A DNA stretch of 64,000 bases from Labilithrix sp. (GTDB taxonomy: Bacteria; Myxococcota_A; Polyangia; Polyangiales; Polyangiaceae): contig JAHBWE010000004.1 in assembly GCA_019637155.1 (NCBI GenBank), forward strand, positions 310,001 to 374,000, in the 5' to 3' direction. Positions 34,643-42,761 of this stretch are shown in pieces (position 1 is the first letter of the stretch; the number at the start of each line of letters is the position of its first letter). The notes under the pieces were generated by a model that had not been told where the DNA came from, made no database searches, and was given only the letters and a program-made list of their open reading frames with translations. Position numbers and translations under genes: made by a program.

Positions 34643-35281
34643 CTACGGAAACACCTGGCCCGGGACGCAGATGTCTTCGGGGCCCTTCGCGATGTTGTTC
34701 GCGACGAACTCGTCGAAGGTGGGACCGTCGACGCAGTCGGCGGTGAGCGTCTTGCCCCACGCCGCGGCGGCGACCTTCGTCGGGATGCTCGGGGCGGGCG
34801 CGATGATGATGCGCTTGTTGCCGCCGCAGTCGTTCGGCGCGCGCGTCTTCACCTCGCGGAGCTGCTCCACGATCTCCGGGCACGCGGGGTCGCACTTGTA
34901 GAGCAGCAGCACCGCGCCGTGCTCCTCGCTGTGGACGAGGTACTGCCACTCCACCGGCTGCGTGAACTCGCCGAAGCTCGTCCACGCGAAGTAGTGCGGG
35001 CCGCTCGACGGCGGGTTCGTGCAGTAGTCGACCGCGGTGCCGACCTGCACGTGCTTGTTCGCGGGCTCCTGCAGCGCGTGGGTGTTGATCGTCACCGCGC
35101 ACGAGGCGTTGCGGACGTCGGGCGGCGTGGGATCGGCGGAGCACACCGCCGGCCCCGCGTCGGCGTCGGGGGGCGCGCCGCTCGTCGAGCTCGACGTCGT
35201 CCCAGAGTTGTCGTCCGAGTCGGAGCTGCACGCGGCGATGAGCGCGATGACCGAGAGAGCGAGGGCCAAGCAAGACTTCAC
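34643..35281 (-). CDS. DUF3105-family lipoprotein
   Basis: 212 residues with a lipoprotein signal (MKSCLALALSVIALIAAC, then SSDSDD) and an acidic Ser/Thr linker. The core shows DUF3105 features: YCTNPPSSGPHYFAW, TQPVEWQYLVHSEEHGAVLLLYKC, and IIIAPAPSIPTKVAAAAWG. Six or more Cys suggest disulfides (CSAD, CAVT, YCTN, KCDPAC, DCGG, DICV). DUF3105 proteins are exported and of unknown function. Starts of this gene and the BrkB-family gene are 48 bases apart and divergent. Confidence 0.82.
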   Translation of the reverse strand: MKSCLALALSVIALIAACSSDSDDNSGTTSSSTSGAPPDADAGPAVCSADPTPPDVRNASCAVTINTHALQEPANKHVQVGTAVDYCTNPPSSGPHYFAWTSFGEFTQPVEWQYLVHSEEHGAVLLLYKCDPACPEIVEQLREVKTRAPNDCGGNKRIIIAPAPSIPTKVAAAAWGKTLTADCVDGPTFDEFVANNIAKGPEDICVPGQVFP

Positions 35282-35329
35282 GACGGCACCATACCGCGAT
35301 CGGCATGGTTTGACGTAGGCTCCGAAGGC

Positions 35330-36325
35330 GTGGCGGAACGCGACGAGCCCACGCCGATGGAGAACCTGGGAGTGACGCCGCTGCCGACGTCACGGCCTCC
35401 GTTCGAGTCGCACTACGAGCTCTCGCATCCGCGAGGACGCATCCGTCCGCCGCTCGAGGCGACCGCGCCGCGGTGGCGTCGCTTCGGGCGCGCGCTCTTC
35501 CGGCTCGGGCAAGGGCTCTACTTCCACGACGTCTTCCAGGTCGCGCCCGCGATGGCGTTCCACTTCTTCCTGAGCCTCTTGCCGCTGCTCGCGTTCGTCG
35601 GCTACGTGCTCGGCATCATCGCGGAGCAGAAGGGCGTCACGACCGTGCTCGCGCTCTTCCTCGAGAACCTCCCGACCTCGACCGAGGCGGTCCTCAAGAG
35701 CGAGGTCACCGCGCTCGCGCGGGCGGATCGCCTCGGACCGATCGCGCTCGCGGGGTTCTTCTGGGTCGCCTCCGGCGGCATCCACGGGCTCATGGACGCG
35801 ATGGAGCGCGTCGTCGGCGCGAAGCCGCGGCCGTGGTGGAAGAAGCGCGCGCTCGCGCTCGCGTGGGTCGTCGCGACGCTCATCGCGTTCGCGATCGCGT
35901 CGTACGGCATCATCGAATGGGACAACGTCACGCGCTTCGATCCCGAGAGCGGGACCACCGTCCTCGTGCCGACGCTGAGCGTGCTGAAGACCGGCGGCGC
36001 GCGCGTCTTCGGCGCGGCCTCTTCGCTCGCGGTCGCGATCGGCGGGCTCGCGGCGTTCTATCGCTTCGCGGTCGCGCACTCGCGCAAGGTGAAGCGTCGC
36101 GTGCTCCCGGGGGCGATCGTCGCGGTCGCGCTCTGGATCATCGTGTCGTGGGGGTTCGGTGTCTACGTCCAGAGCCTGAGCAACTACACCGTCTACTACG
36201 GGAGCCTCGCGGTGGTCGCTGTGCTCCTCGTGTGGTTGTGGCTCGTCAGCATCGCGATGCTCATCGGCGCGGAGCTGAATTCCCAGCTCGAAGGCTTGCG
36301 CGACGCGCTCCGCTCCGAGCCCTGA
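35330..36325 (+). CDS. YihY/BrkB-family inner-membrane protein
   Basis: 331 residues from a GTG at 35330; an ATG at 35357 in the same frame is an alternative. Six helices: DVFQVAPAMAFHFFLSLLPLLAFVGYVLG, ALAGFFWVASGGIHGLMDAME, ALAWVVATLIAFAIASYG, LAVAIGGLAAFYRFAV, VALWIIVSWGFGVYVQSLSNYTVYYGSLA, and VLLVWLWLVSIAMLIGAELNSQLE. The YGSLA...W.......IGAELN signature is characteristic. Despite an early RNase BN label, members are membrane proteins of unknown transport role. The N-terminus has a hydrophilic extension of ~60 residues. Confidence 0.88.
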   Translation: MAERDEPTPMENLGVTPLPTSRPPFESHYELSHPRGRIRPPLEATAPRWRRFGRALFRLGQGLYFHDVFQVAPAMAFHFFLSLLPLLAFVGYVLGIIAEQKGVTTVLALFLENLPTSTEAVLKSEVTALARADRLGPIALAGFFWVASGGIHGLMDAMERVVGAKPRPWWKKRALALAWVVATLIAFAIASYGIIEWDNVTRFDPESGTTVLVPTLSVLKTGGARVFGAASSLAVAIGGLAAFYRFAVAHSRKVKRRVLPGAIVAVALWIIVSWGFGVYVQSLSNYTVYYGSLAVVAVLLVWLWLVSIAMLIGAELNSQLEGLRDALRSEP

Positions 36326-36560
36326 CACGTGCGCACACGCCGAGCGACGATGTAGTCAGCGCGAGCGGGGCACGTTTGATCCATGCGCGAAGGTGATCTT
36401 CGGAGCGCGCGTGTAGGCCTATTTTAAAGCACTTTTAACGCGTGCTCGCGCTCGCACAGCGTGAGGCGATCGTGCACGATGATGAATGGGAGTGAGGCGG
36501 ACTGAAGCAAGAGCTGCAGACGAGCCAACCGCTCCCACGAAGCAACGAAGCAACGCACGA
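36326..36560. other. Intergenic region upstream of the trypsin-like protease
   Basis: 235 bases without a convincing gene. It holds the most AT-rich patch of the area (TTTTAAAGCACTTTTAA at about 36422-36438), a possible promoter element, and a short direct repeat (GAAGCAACGAAGCAACG near 36538-36555) just before the gene. A possible longer reading for the protease from 36486 would use part of it. Confidence 0.35.
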
Positions 36561-37463
36561 ATGATCACCGACGCTCTTCGCCGCCTTCCTCTCGCCGGTA
36601 CCTCCACCTTCGTCGCCACGACGATGCTCGCGCTCCTCGGCGCCGGTTGCGTTCGTCGTCAGTCGATCCCCGACGATCACATGGTGCAGGCGGTGGAGCA
36701 GGAGGCTTCGTCGGGTGTCGTCGCGATCGCGACGACGATGGCGGACTCGCCTTCGCACATCACGCTCTGCAGCGGCGCGCTCGTCGCTCCGAACCTCGTC
36801 CTCACCGCGCGTCACTGCGTCTCGCGCGCGGTGACCGCGACGCCGTCGTGCGACGCGCGCGGCCGCTCGCACAACGGCGATCACCTCGCCGAGGACGTCG
36901 ACCCCGCGGCGATTGCAATCTACACGGGTGCGCACGTCCGCCCCGACGTCGACGCCCCCGCCGCGCGCGCGGTGCGCACGCTCCACCCCGCCGGTCAGGT
37001 GCTCTGCGACTCGGACGTCGCGTTCCTCGTCCTCGATCGTCCGGTCGTGAACAGCACCGTGCTCTCGATGCGCCTCCACGCGCCGGTCGAGACCGGCGAC
37101 GTCGTCGTCCCGGTGGGCTTCGGCGGCGGTCCGCTCAACATCGTAGGCCACAAGGTCGCGCGCTCGAAGAGCACCGTCCTCGCGACCGGCCCCTCCGCGA
37201 ACGCGGCGACGGGCGCGGTCCTCGGCCCGCGCGAGTTCGAGGTCGATCGCGCGACGTGCCGCGGCGACTCGGGCGGCCCCGCCATCGACGTGAACAGCGG
37301 CGAGATCGTCGGCGTCGTCTCGCGCGGCGGCAGCTGCTCCGCGCACGGCAACCACGTCTACACGCGCGTCGACGCGTACAACAAGCTCGCGACCGCGGCC
37401 TTCGTCGCGGCCGACCGCGAGTCCAAGTTCGCCTCCCGCGACATCCCGGTCCTCGACCGCTGA
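36561..37463 (+). CDS. Trypsin-like (S1) serine protease lipoprotein
   Basis: 300 residues from the ATG at 36561, chosen because the lipoprotein-like signal (LAGTSTFVATTMLALLGAGC, Cys near 30) follows it. The catalytic triad is His85 in LTARHC (usual TAAHC with Ala replaced by Arg), Asp152 in DSDVAFLVLD, and Ser237 in CRGDSGGPAID. Extra Cys residues suggest disulfides (LCSGAL/HC, TC). The specificity pocket was not modelled. It is predicted to be exported and membrane-anchored; whether an activating cleavage is needed cannot be told. A pair of hairpins lies directly downstream. Confidence 0.9.
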   Translation: MITDALRRLPLAGTSTFVATTMLALLGAGCVRRQSIPDDHMVQAVEQEASSGVVAIATTMADSPSHITLCSGALVAPNLVLTARHCVSRAVTATPSCDARGRSHNGDHLAEDVDPAAIAIYTGAHVRPDVDAPAARAVRTLHPAGQVLCDSDVAFLVLDRPVVNSTVLSMRLHAPVETGDVVVPVGFGGGPLNIVGHKVARSKSTVLATGPSANAATGAVLGPREFEVDRATCRGDSGGPAIDVNSGEIVGVVSRGGSCSAHGNHVYTRVDAYNKLATAAFVAADRESKFASRDIPVLDR

Positions 37464-37464
37464 G

Positions 37465-37492
37465 GGGCTTTCAACGCAGGGCTTTCAACGCA
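37465..37492. repeat. Tandem 14-bp repeat after the protease gene
   Basis: GGGCTTTCAACGCA occurs twice in a row immediately after the protease stop. Its TTCAACGCAGGGGCT extension (37484-37498) runs into the first hairpin and recurs inverted at 39174-39188, so this is part of a dispersed intergenic repeat. Confidence 0.75.
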
Positions 37493-37508
37493 GGGGCTGC
37501 GCCCCTGC
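37490..37508. terminator. Perfect GC hairpin (8-bp stem)
   Basis: GCAGGGGC-TGC-GCCCCTGC is a perfect 8-base-pair stem with a three-base loop, 27 bases after the protease stop. It lacks a following T-run, so it is a candidate stabiliser or part of a terminator/repeat rather than a classical intrinsic terminator. Confidence 0.55.
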
Positions 37509-37524
37509 ACCCCGCTCGCACGAT

Positions 37525-37552
37525 GCAGAAAAACGTCGGAACGTTTTTCTGC
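37525..37552. terminator. Perfect 12-bp hairpin with T-run in the stem
   Basis: GCAGAAAAACGT-CGGA-ACGTTTTTCTGC is a perfect 12-base-pair inverted repeat with a four-base loop. The A/T-rich stem contains five A opposite five T. Between the protease gene and the next plus-strand gene it could terminate transcription in either direction, or be a mobile-type palindromic repeat. Confidence 0.6.
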
Positions 37553-37614
37553 CGCGTGCTCGCTTTGGCTGCGGCTTGCGTGATGCGGGGGGTGGTTTTC
37601 GGTAGGCTCTGGGA

Positions 37615-38325
37615 GTGAGTTCCGCTCGCGCGATGTGCGCGTTCACGTTTTGCTTCGTGTTCGTGCCCGGGGTTGCGCGGGCGGAGTGTAGGAACGTCGT
37701 CGATGGGGAGCGGGACGTCGATGCGATCGGGGAGGCGGCGCGTGCGCGGTGGTTGCGGGAGTTTCTCGAGGAGGAGCGGCGTGACGCGATGTTCTGGAAC
37801 GTCGGGTTCGCGACGGCGGGGGCGATCGGGCTCGCCGGCAACCTCGTCTGGGGCGCGCTCGCGAGCTACGATGTCCGCGTCAGCCGCTACTTCGCCGCGG
37901 CGGCGGCGGGCGGTCTCCTCTTCCTCTCGGTCACGAACCCGCTCCGCGTGAAGACGAGCGTGCCGGCGGGCCTCTCGCCGTGCGCGGAAGTGCAGGAGCG
38001 CGAGCGCGTGCTCCTCGGCGTCGCGAAGGACGAGACGAAGCGAAGGAGCGCGCTCTATCACGTCGTACCGCTCGTCTTCAACGTCGCGAGCGGCCTCACG
38101 CTCGGCCTCGGCTACGGGCACTGGCGGAACGCGATCCTCAACACCGCCCTCGCCGAGCTCGTCACCGAGCTCCGCATCTTCGTCGCGCCGCAAGGCGCCC
38201 GCACCGCGCTCCGCCGCTACCGCCACGGCGACATCGGCGGCGACGGCGCGAAGGCGGCGTGGACGATCGCGCCGATCGTCGTCGGCCAGAACGGCACCGG
38301 CGTCGCCTTTACGCTCGCCTACTGA
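37615..38325 (+). CDS. Hypothetical exported membrane protein
   Basis: 236 residues from a GTG at 37615, chosen because a cleavable signal follows (MCAFTFCFVFVPGVARA). Three or four hydrophobic stretches follow (FWNVGFATAGAIGLAGNLVWG, YFAAAAAGGLLFLSV, YHVVPLVFNVASGLTLGLGYG). Two Cys (ECRNV, PCAEV) could be paired. The C-terminal strands (AAWTIAPIVVGQNGTGVAFTLAY) look like the end of an outer-membrane beta structure, an idea only. It overlaps the convergent uracil-DNA glycosylase gene by seven bases at their ends. Confidence 0.65.
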   Translation: MSSARAMCAFTFCFVFVPGVARAECRNVVDGERDVDAIGEAARARWLREFLEEERRDAMFWNVGFATAGAIGLAGNLVWGALASYDVRVSRYFAAAAAGGLLFLSVTNPLRVKTSVPAGLSPCAEVQERERVLLGVAKDETKRRSALYHVVPLVFNVASGLTLGLGYGHWRNAILNTALAELVTELRIFVAPQGARTALRRYRHGDIGGDGAKAAWTIAPIVVGQNGTGVAFTLAY

Positions 38326-39122
38326 CGCGGCTTCTTCGCGGGGGACTCGAGCCCGAGCTCCTTCATCACGGTCTGCAAGTCTTCCCAGACCTGACGCTTC
38401 GCCTCCGCCTGCGTCGCGCCGGGGCGAAGGAGGTACGACGGATGGTACGTCGGCATCACGGGGACCTTGCCGCGATAGAGCTTCCACGAGCCGCGGACCT
38501 TCGTGATGCCCATCTTCGTGCCGATGAGCGCGGCGACGGCCGTGTTCCCGAGCGCGACGATCGCCTTCGGGTCGACCTTCGCGAGCTGCTCGTGGAGGTA
38601 CGGGATGCACGCCTCGATCTCCGGCGGCTCCGGCCGCCGGTTGCCGGGCGGCCGGCACTTGATGATGTTGCAGACGTAGACGTCCTTCTCGGGATCGAGC
38701 CCCATCGCCACGATCATCCGATCGAGGAGCTGCCCCGCGCGCCCGACGAACGGCAGGCCCTGCGCGTCCTCGTCGGCGCCCGGCGCTTCGCCGACGAAGC
38801 ACAGCTTCGCCTCGGGGTTGCCGCGCGCGAACACGGTGTTCTGGCGCGTCGCCCCGAGCCCGCACTTCATGCAGGATGCAACTTCTTCCTGGATGACGTC
38901 GAGCGCGCGCGGCGCCGCCTTCGGCGAGGGAGGGGGAGCTTCGGGCACGGCGACCGGCATCGGCGCGGGCATCGGCGCAGGTGCGGGCGCGGGCGCCGGC
39001 ATCGGCGCGGGAGCGGCCGCGCGGGGACGGCGCGGGATGCCGAAGCTCCCGCAGTCGACCTGCCACTCGAGGTACGCGCGCAGCGACGCTGCGATGCCAG
39101 CCAGCTCCTCGCGCTCCGTCAT
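38319..39122 (-). CDS. Family-4 uracil-DNA glycosylase (iron-sulfur type)
   Basis: 267 residues. The catalytic domain (about 75-255) shows the family-4 motif GEAPGADEDAQGLPFVGRAG and the second motif HPSYLLR. Four Cys fit the [4Fe-4S] cluster (C84 and C87 in SCMKCGL, one in IIKCRPPGNR, one in EACIPYL). It removes uracil from DNA to start base-excision repair. A repetitive Pro/Ala/Met linker (PAPAPAPAPM) separates a ~30-residue N-terminal helix (AGIAASLRAYLEWQVDCG) from the domain. The layout matches thermophile and proteobacterial family-4 enzymes. Confidence 0.93.
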   Translation of the reverse strand: MTEREELAGIAASLRAYLEWQVDCGSFGIPRRPRAAAPAPMPAPAPAPAPMPAPMPVAVPEAPPPSPKAAPRALDVIQEEVASCMKCGLGATRQNTVFARGNPEAKLCFVGEAPGADEDAQGLPFVGRAGQLLDRMIVAMGLDPEKDVYVCNIIKCRPPGNRRPEPPEIEACIPYLHEQLAKVDPKAIVALGNTAVAALIGTKMGITKVRGSWKLYRGKVPVMPTYHPSYLLRPGATQAEAKRQVWEDLQTVMKELGLESPAKKPRQ

Positions 39123-39173
39123 GACGTCTGGAGAATAGTTCAGGAACGCAGCCCCCGCGTCGAAAGCGAGCGG

Positions 39174-39188
39174 AGCCCCTGCGTTGAA
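39174..39188. repeat. Inverted copy of the TTCAACGCAGGGGCT repeat
   Basis: AGCCCCTGCGTTGAA here is the exact reverse complement of 37484-37498. A degenerate second copy (AACGCAGCCCCCGCG) lies just before it at about 39145-39159. The two sites flank the 37615-39122 gene pair in inverted orientation. Confidence 0.65.
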
Positions 39189-39191
39189 GAA

Positions 39192-40529
39192 CTAGCCGCG
39201 GACGACCCAACGGACGAGATCGCTCATCCGCACGCCCTTGCCCTGCAGGAGGAGCCCGACGCGGAAGATCCGCCCCGCCGCCCAGACGCACGCGAGCGCG
39301 GTCACGAGCACGCCGACCGCCGCGAGGGCGGGCTGCCAGAAGGGGACCTCCGCCGAGGTCGAGAGGCGCGCCATCATCAGCATCGGGCTCGAGAACGGGA
39401 TGAACGAGCCGACGAGCGCGACCTTGCCGTTCGGCTCGCGCAGGATCGTCCCGAGGAGCAGGATCGGCATCACCGCGACGAAGGTGACCGGCATCTGCAG
39501 CGACTGCGTCTCCTTCAGGTCCCCCGCCGCCGCCCCCACCGCCATGAAGAGCGAGCCGTACGCGAGGACGGCGAGGACGAGGAACACGACGAACCACGCG
39601 ATGAGCGCGGGCGACACCACGCTCGCGGCGCCGAAGCGGCCCGCGACGAGGTAGCCGCCGCCGAGGTACACCGTCGCGATCGTGAGCGAGACCGCGACGA
39701 CGCCGAGGAGCTTGCCGAGCATCATCTCGAACGGCGTCACGCAGCCGAGGAGCACCTCCGCGATGCGCTGCTGCTTCTCTTCGACGATCCCCTGCATCGC
39801 GGGGACGGCGGAGAGCACGACGACCATGAGCATCATCGCGACGAGGATGGCGGGGAGGACGAACGAGACGATGCGGTGGTCGTCGGTCGAGTCGGCGATC
39901 TTGCCGCTCGCGGGATCGAGCCGCGTCGCGCCCTTGAACTGCTGGCGGACCGGCGTCTGCGCCTCGCGGATCATCTCCGGAGTGAGGCCGTGCGCGGCGA
40001 AGCGCCTCGCCTGGACGGCGTCGTTGATCACGCGCCCCGCCCAGGTCGAGAAGTCGCGCTCGATCGCCTTCTCCGACTGGAAGCGGACGCTGCGCCGATC
40101 GTCGGGCGGCCCCGTGCGCGGCGCGACGAGGAGGACGTCGGGGCCGATGTCGAGGAAGCCCTCGAGCTCGCCGCGCTGATGGCGCTGCGAGAGGAGGAGC
40201 CGCTGCTGCTGCACCGCGTCCGGCTCGTCGGCGGAGGGCTCGACGAACTCGAGCCCGTAGATCGGCGCGTTGAGGAGCTTCGTCTTCGGGTCGACGATCT
40301 CGACGTTGGTGCGCCGCGTGTTCGCCTCCTCGAGCGCCTCGCGGAAGGAGCGCGTGCGATCGACGACGGCGTAGCGCTTCGTCGTCCCTCGCTCCGCCTG
40401 CGCGGTCATGACCTGGAAGCCGATCGCGAGCGAGCTCAGGATCGGCATCAGCAAGAGGCTCACGATGAACGCGCGCGTCCGCACCGCGGCGAGGTAGTCG
40501 CGGCGCGCGATGAGGAGGGCCCTACGCAT
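39192..40529 (-). CDS. natB: NatB-like ABC-2 permease
   Basis: 445 residues. An N-terminal membrane helix (AFIVSLLLMPILSSLAIGF near 20) is followed by a ~170-residue extracytoplasmic domain. Five or six helices come next (VSFVLPAILVAMMLMVVVLS, GKLLGVVAVSLTIATVYLGGGY, LIAWFVVFLVLAVLAYGSLFM, FVAVMPILLLGTIL, ALAAVGVLVTALACVWAAG). The layout (COG1668) is that of NatB, which with NatA exports sodium or other substrates. Its start overlaps the end of the natA-like gene by eight bases. Substrate is not evident from the sequence. It is the last gene of the minus-strand run. Confidence 0.85.
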   Translation of the reverse strand: MRRALLIARRDYLAAVRTRAFIVSLLLMPILSSLAIGFQVMTAQAERGTTKRYAVVDRTRSFREALEEANTRRTNVEIVDPKTKLLNAPIYGLEFVEPSADEPDAVQQQRLLLSQRHQRGELEGFLDIGPDVLLVAPRTGPPDDRRSVRFQSEKAIERDFSTWAGRVINDAVQARRFAAHGLTPEMIREAQTPVRQQFKGATRLDPASGKIADSTDDHRIVSFVLPAILVAMMLMVVVLSAVPAMQGIVEEKQQRIAEVLLGCVTPFEMMLGKLLGVVAVSLTIATVYLGGGYLVAGRFGAASVVSPALIAWFVVFLVLAVLAYGSLFMAVGAAAGDLKETQSLQMPVTFVAVMPILLLGTILREPNGKVALVGSFIPFSSPMLMMARLSTSAEVPFWQPALAAVGVLVTALACVWAAGRIFRVGLLLQGKGVRMSDLVRWVVRG

Positions 40530-41433
40530 GGGGGGCGTCGAGCTCGGGCCGCGCGATGCGCACGAAGATCTCCTGGAGCGACGGGCGCGCGAGCTCGAAG
40601 TGGCGGACGGTCCCGCGCTTCACGAGCTCGGCGAGGATGCGCTGCGGATCAGTGCCCGGCTCGATGCGGAGCTGCTGCAGCTTCCCGAAGTCCGTCACCG
40701 CGCTCACGCCGGGGAGGTCGCCGAGGCTCGGCGAGCCGTCGAGCTTCACGCGGATCGTGTCCTCGCCGTGCGCGTCCTGGATCTGCTCCAGCGTGCCGTC
40801 GAGGACCTTCTTGCCGCGGAAGATCATGAAGATCGCGTCGCACATGCGCTCGGCGATCTCCATGTCGTGGGTGGAGAAGATGACCGTCGCCGTCTTCTTC
40901 AGCTCGAGGATCGCCTCCCGCAACACGACCGCGTTCACGGGATCGAGCCCGCTGAACGGCTCGTCGAGCAGCACCAGCTTCGGCGACGCGATCACGGTCG
41001 CGATGAACTGCACCTTCTGCGACATGCCCTTCGAGAGGCTCGCGACGCGCTTGTCGCCGTGGGCGGCGAGGCCGAGGCGCTCGAGCCAGCGATCGATCGC
41101 GGGCTTCGCGTCGGAGACCCCCTTCAGCGCGGCGTAGAACGCGAGGACGTCGCGGACCGTCATTTGTTTGTAGAGTCCACGTTCCTCGGGGAGGTACGCG
41201 ACGCGGTCGTTCACCGCCGACCACCGCTCCTCGCCGAGGATGCGGATGCGCCCGCGATCGGGGTGGTAGATGCGCGTGATCATCCGGAGCGTCGTCGTCT
41301 TCCCGGACCCGTTCGGTCCGATGAAGCCGTAGACGACGCCCTCGGGTACCGCGAGCGACAGGTCGTCCACCGCGACCTGCTTCCCGAACGTCTTGGTGAC
41401 TCCTTCGATCTCGACTGCGTGCGCGCCGCTCAA
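40522..41433 (-). CDS. natA: NatA-like ABC ATPase
   Basis: 303 residues from a TTG at 41433 that overlaps the tonB-like stop (TTGA). Walker A is GPNGSGKTT, the signature is LSKGMSQK, Walker B is LVLLDEPFSGLDPV and the switch His is in FSTHDMEIAE. The ~75-residue C-terminal extension (DTIRVKLDGSPSLGDLPGV...LQEIFVRIARPE) is typical of NatA and related gliding/export ATPases. It pairs with the adjacent permease. A non-ATG start is common among the coupled genes of this run. Confidence 0.88.
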   Translation of the reverse strand: MSGAHAVEIEGVTKTFGKQVAVDDLSLAVPEGVVYGFIGPNGSGKTTTLRMITRIYHPDRGRIRILGEERWSAVNDRVAYLPEERGLYKQMTVRDVLAFYAALKGVSDAKPAIDRWLERLGLAAHGDKRVASLSKGMSQKVQFIATVIASPKLVLLDEPFSGLDPVNAVVLREAILELKKTATVIFSTHDMEIAERMCDAIFMIFRGKKVLDGTLEQIQDAHGEDTIRVKLDGSPSLGDLPGVSAVTDFGKLQQLRIEPGTDPQRILAELVKRGTVRHFELARPSLQEIFVRIARPELDAPHA

Positions 41434-42299
41434 CGCTCGAAGCGTACGCGGAACGGCTTCGTCGTGCTGGCGATCGGATTGCCGTCGGCGTCGAGGCCGG
41501 GGGAGTACTTCTTCCTCATGGCGCATTTGCGCGCCTCGCGGCCGAAGCCGTGGCCCGGATCCTCCACCACGGTGACGTTCGACGGCGAGCCGTCGGGCTT
41601 CACGTCCACCTTGATGAGGACCTTCATCGAGTCGATCTGCTCGGCGTCGGCCTCGCCCGGGAACGGGCAGTCGTTCCAGTCCGAGGAGCCGAGGAGGCCG
41701 GCGCCGCGGGACTTGTCGTCCTTGCGCGGCGGGGGAGGGGCCGGCGCGGTGCCGGTGCCGCCGGGCACGCCCGTGTTCGCGGCGGCCGGGTTGTAGACCG
41801 CGGTCTTGCTCGTGCCCTGCGAGCTCGTCGAGCCGCCGGCGTACGTGTTGCCGCTGCCGGTGACGAACCCGCCGGTGAGATCGACCGGCTCGTTGGGGTT
41901 CGGATCGGAGGTGAGGACGTTCGCGGCCTCGGCCGGCTGCGGGGGCGCCTCGGGCGGAGCCTCCTTCGGCGGCGGCGCCTTCTCCGGCTCCGGCTCCGGT
42001 TCGGGCTCGGGCTCCTTCTCGGGCTCGGGCTCGGGCGGCTTCTCCGGCTCCTTGACGACGTCGACCTCGTATTGCTGGAGCTGGTACGCGATGACGTCGC
42101 GGATGCCGCGCTGCCACGAGGCGATGTCCTCGTAGAGGCCGGCGCCCACCGCGCCCGCGCCGATGACGAGGTGGAGCACGATCGCGCCCGCGATCGTCAC
42201 CTCGGTCGGGACGCGCGGGGCGTCGAGGACCCGCGCCATCGGATCGTCGAGGAGCATGGCCGGGCTCTTGCCCGCTTTGCCGTTGGTACTGCTGCCCAT
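41430..42299 (-). CDS. TonB-like energy-transducing protein
   Basis: 289 residues from the ATG at 42299. A membrane anchor (VTIAGAIVLHLVIGAGAVGAGLY, about 33-55) is followed by a Pro/Glu/Lys-rich rigid region (PEPEPEKEPEPEPEPEPEK) of the TonB type. The C-terminal TonB domain (about 215-285) has MKVLIKVDVKPDGSPSNVTVVEDPGHGFG, an ARKCAMRKKYSPGLDADG segment, and a final FRVRFER. It should couple the proton-motive force of the ExbB/ExbD pair encoded just upstream to an outer-membrane function. No TonB-dependent receptor gene is in the window. Confidence 0.85.
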   Translation of the reverse strand: MGSSTNGKAGKSPAMLLDDPMARVLDAPRVPTEVTIAGAIVLHLVIGAGAVGAGLYEDIASWQRGIRDVIAYQLQQYEVDVVKEPEKPPEPEPEKEPEPEPEPEPEKAPPPKEAPPEAPPQPAEAANVLTSDPNPNEPVDLTGGFVTGSGNTYAGGSTSSQGTSKTAVYNPAAANTGVPGGTGTAPAPPPPRKDDKSRGAGLLGSSDWNDCPFPGEADAEQIDSMKVLIKVDVKPDGSPSNVTVVEDPGHGFGREARKCAMRKKYSPGLDADGNPIASTTKPFRVRFER

Positions 42300-42306
42300 G
42301 GTCTTC

Positions 42307-42756
42307 TTACTTCGGTGCCGGTGCTGGTGCACCCGGCACGCCAGGGGGCACCGGAGACACGCCGAACGCGATTTTCGCTACCTGCGCCTGCTTGAGCAGG
42401 TCGAGCACGTGGATCACTCGACCGTGCGGGACGGCGGAGTCGGCCTTGATGACCGCGCGGAGCTCGGGGTTCTTCTCGTGCGCGGAGCGCGCCATCCCGA
42501 GGATGACGTCGTCGTTCGGGACGGCCTTGCTGTCCACCATCGTCGAGCCGTCGGAGGCGAGGACGATGCTGAACACGGTCTGGATGTCCGAGCCCGTCGC
42601 CGCCTTCGGCAGGTCGAGCGGCACCGACTTGTTCACGATGAGCTTCGCCGTCACCATGAAGATGATCAGGAGCACGAGGACGATGTCGACCAGCGGCGTG
42701 ACGTTGATGCCGGTGATCGCGTCTTCGCCGTCGCCCGTGGATGCGCCGCCCGCCAT
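42307..42756 (-). CDS. exbD: ExbD/TolR-family biopolymer transport protein
   Basis: 149 residues. One N-terminal membrane helix (VDIVLVLLIIFMVTAKLIV) with the conserved Asp in INVTPLVDIVLVLLIIFMV is followed by a periplasmic domain (VPLDLPKA, PNDDVILGMARSAHEKNPELRAVIKADSAVPHGRVIHVLDLLKQA). The Ala/Pro tail is longer than usual. With ExbB it forms the proton channel that powers TonB. Seven bases separate its stop from the tonB-like start. Confidence 0.93.
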   Translation of the reverse strand: MAGGASTGDGEDAITGINVTPLVDIVLVLLIIFMVTAKLIVNKSVPLDLPKAATGSDIQTVFSIVLASDGSTMVDSKAVPNDDVILGMARSAHEKNPELRAVIKADSAVPHGRVIHVLDLLKQAQVAKIAFGVSPVPPGVPGAPAPAPK

Positions 42757-42761
42757 CGAGG

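Noticed and set aside
32106..35393. A 1,095-codon minus-strand frame over the lipoprotein gene
   Set aside because: It is antisense to the lipoprotein with a clear signal peptide, CxxCH and PD40 motifs; composition is the repetitive Arg/Ala/Val/Glu shadow type.
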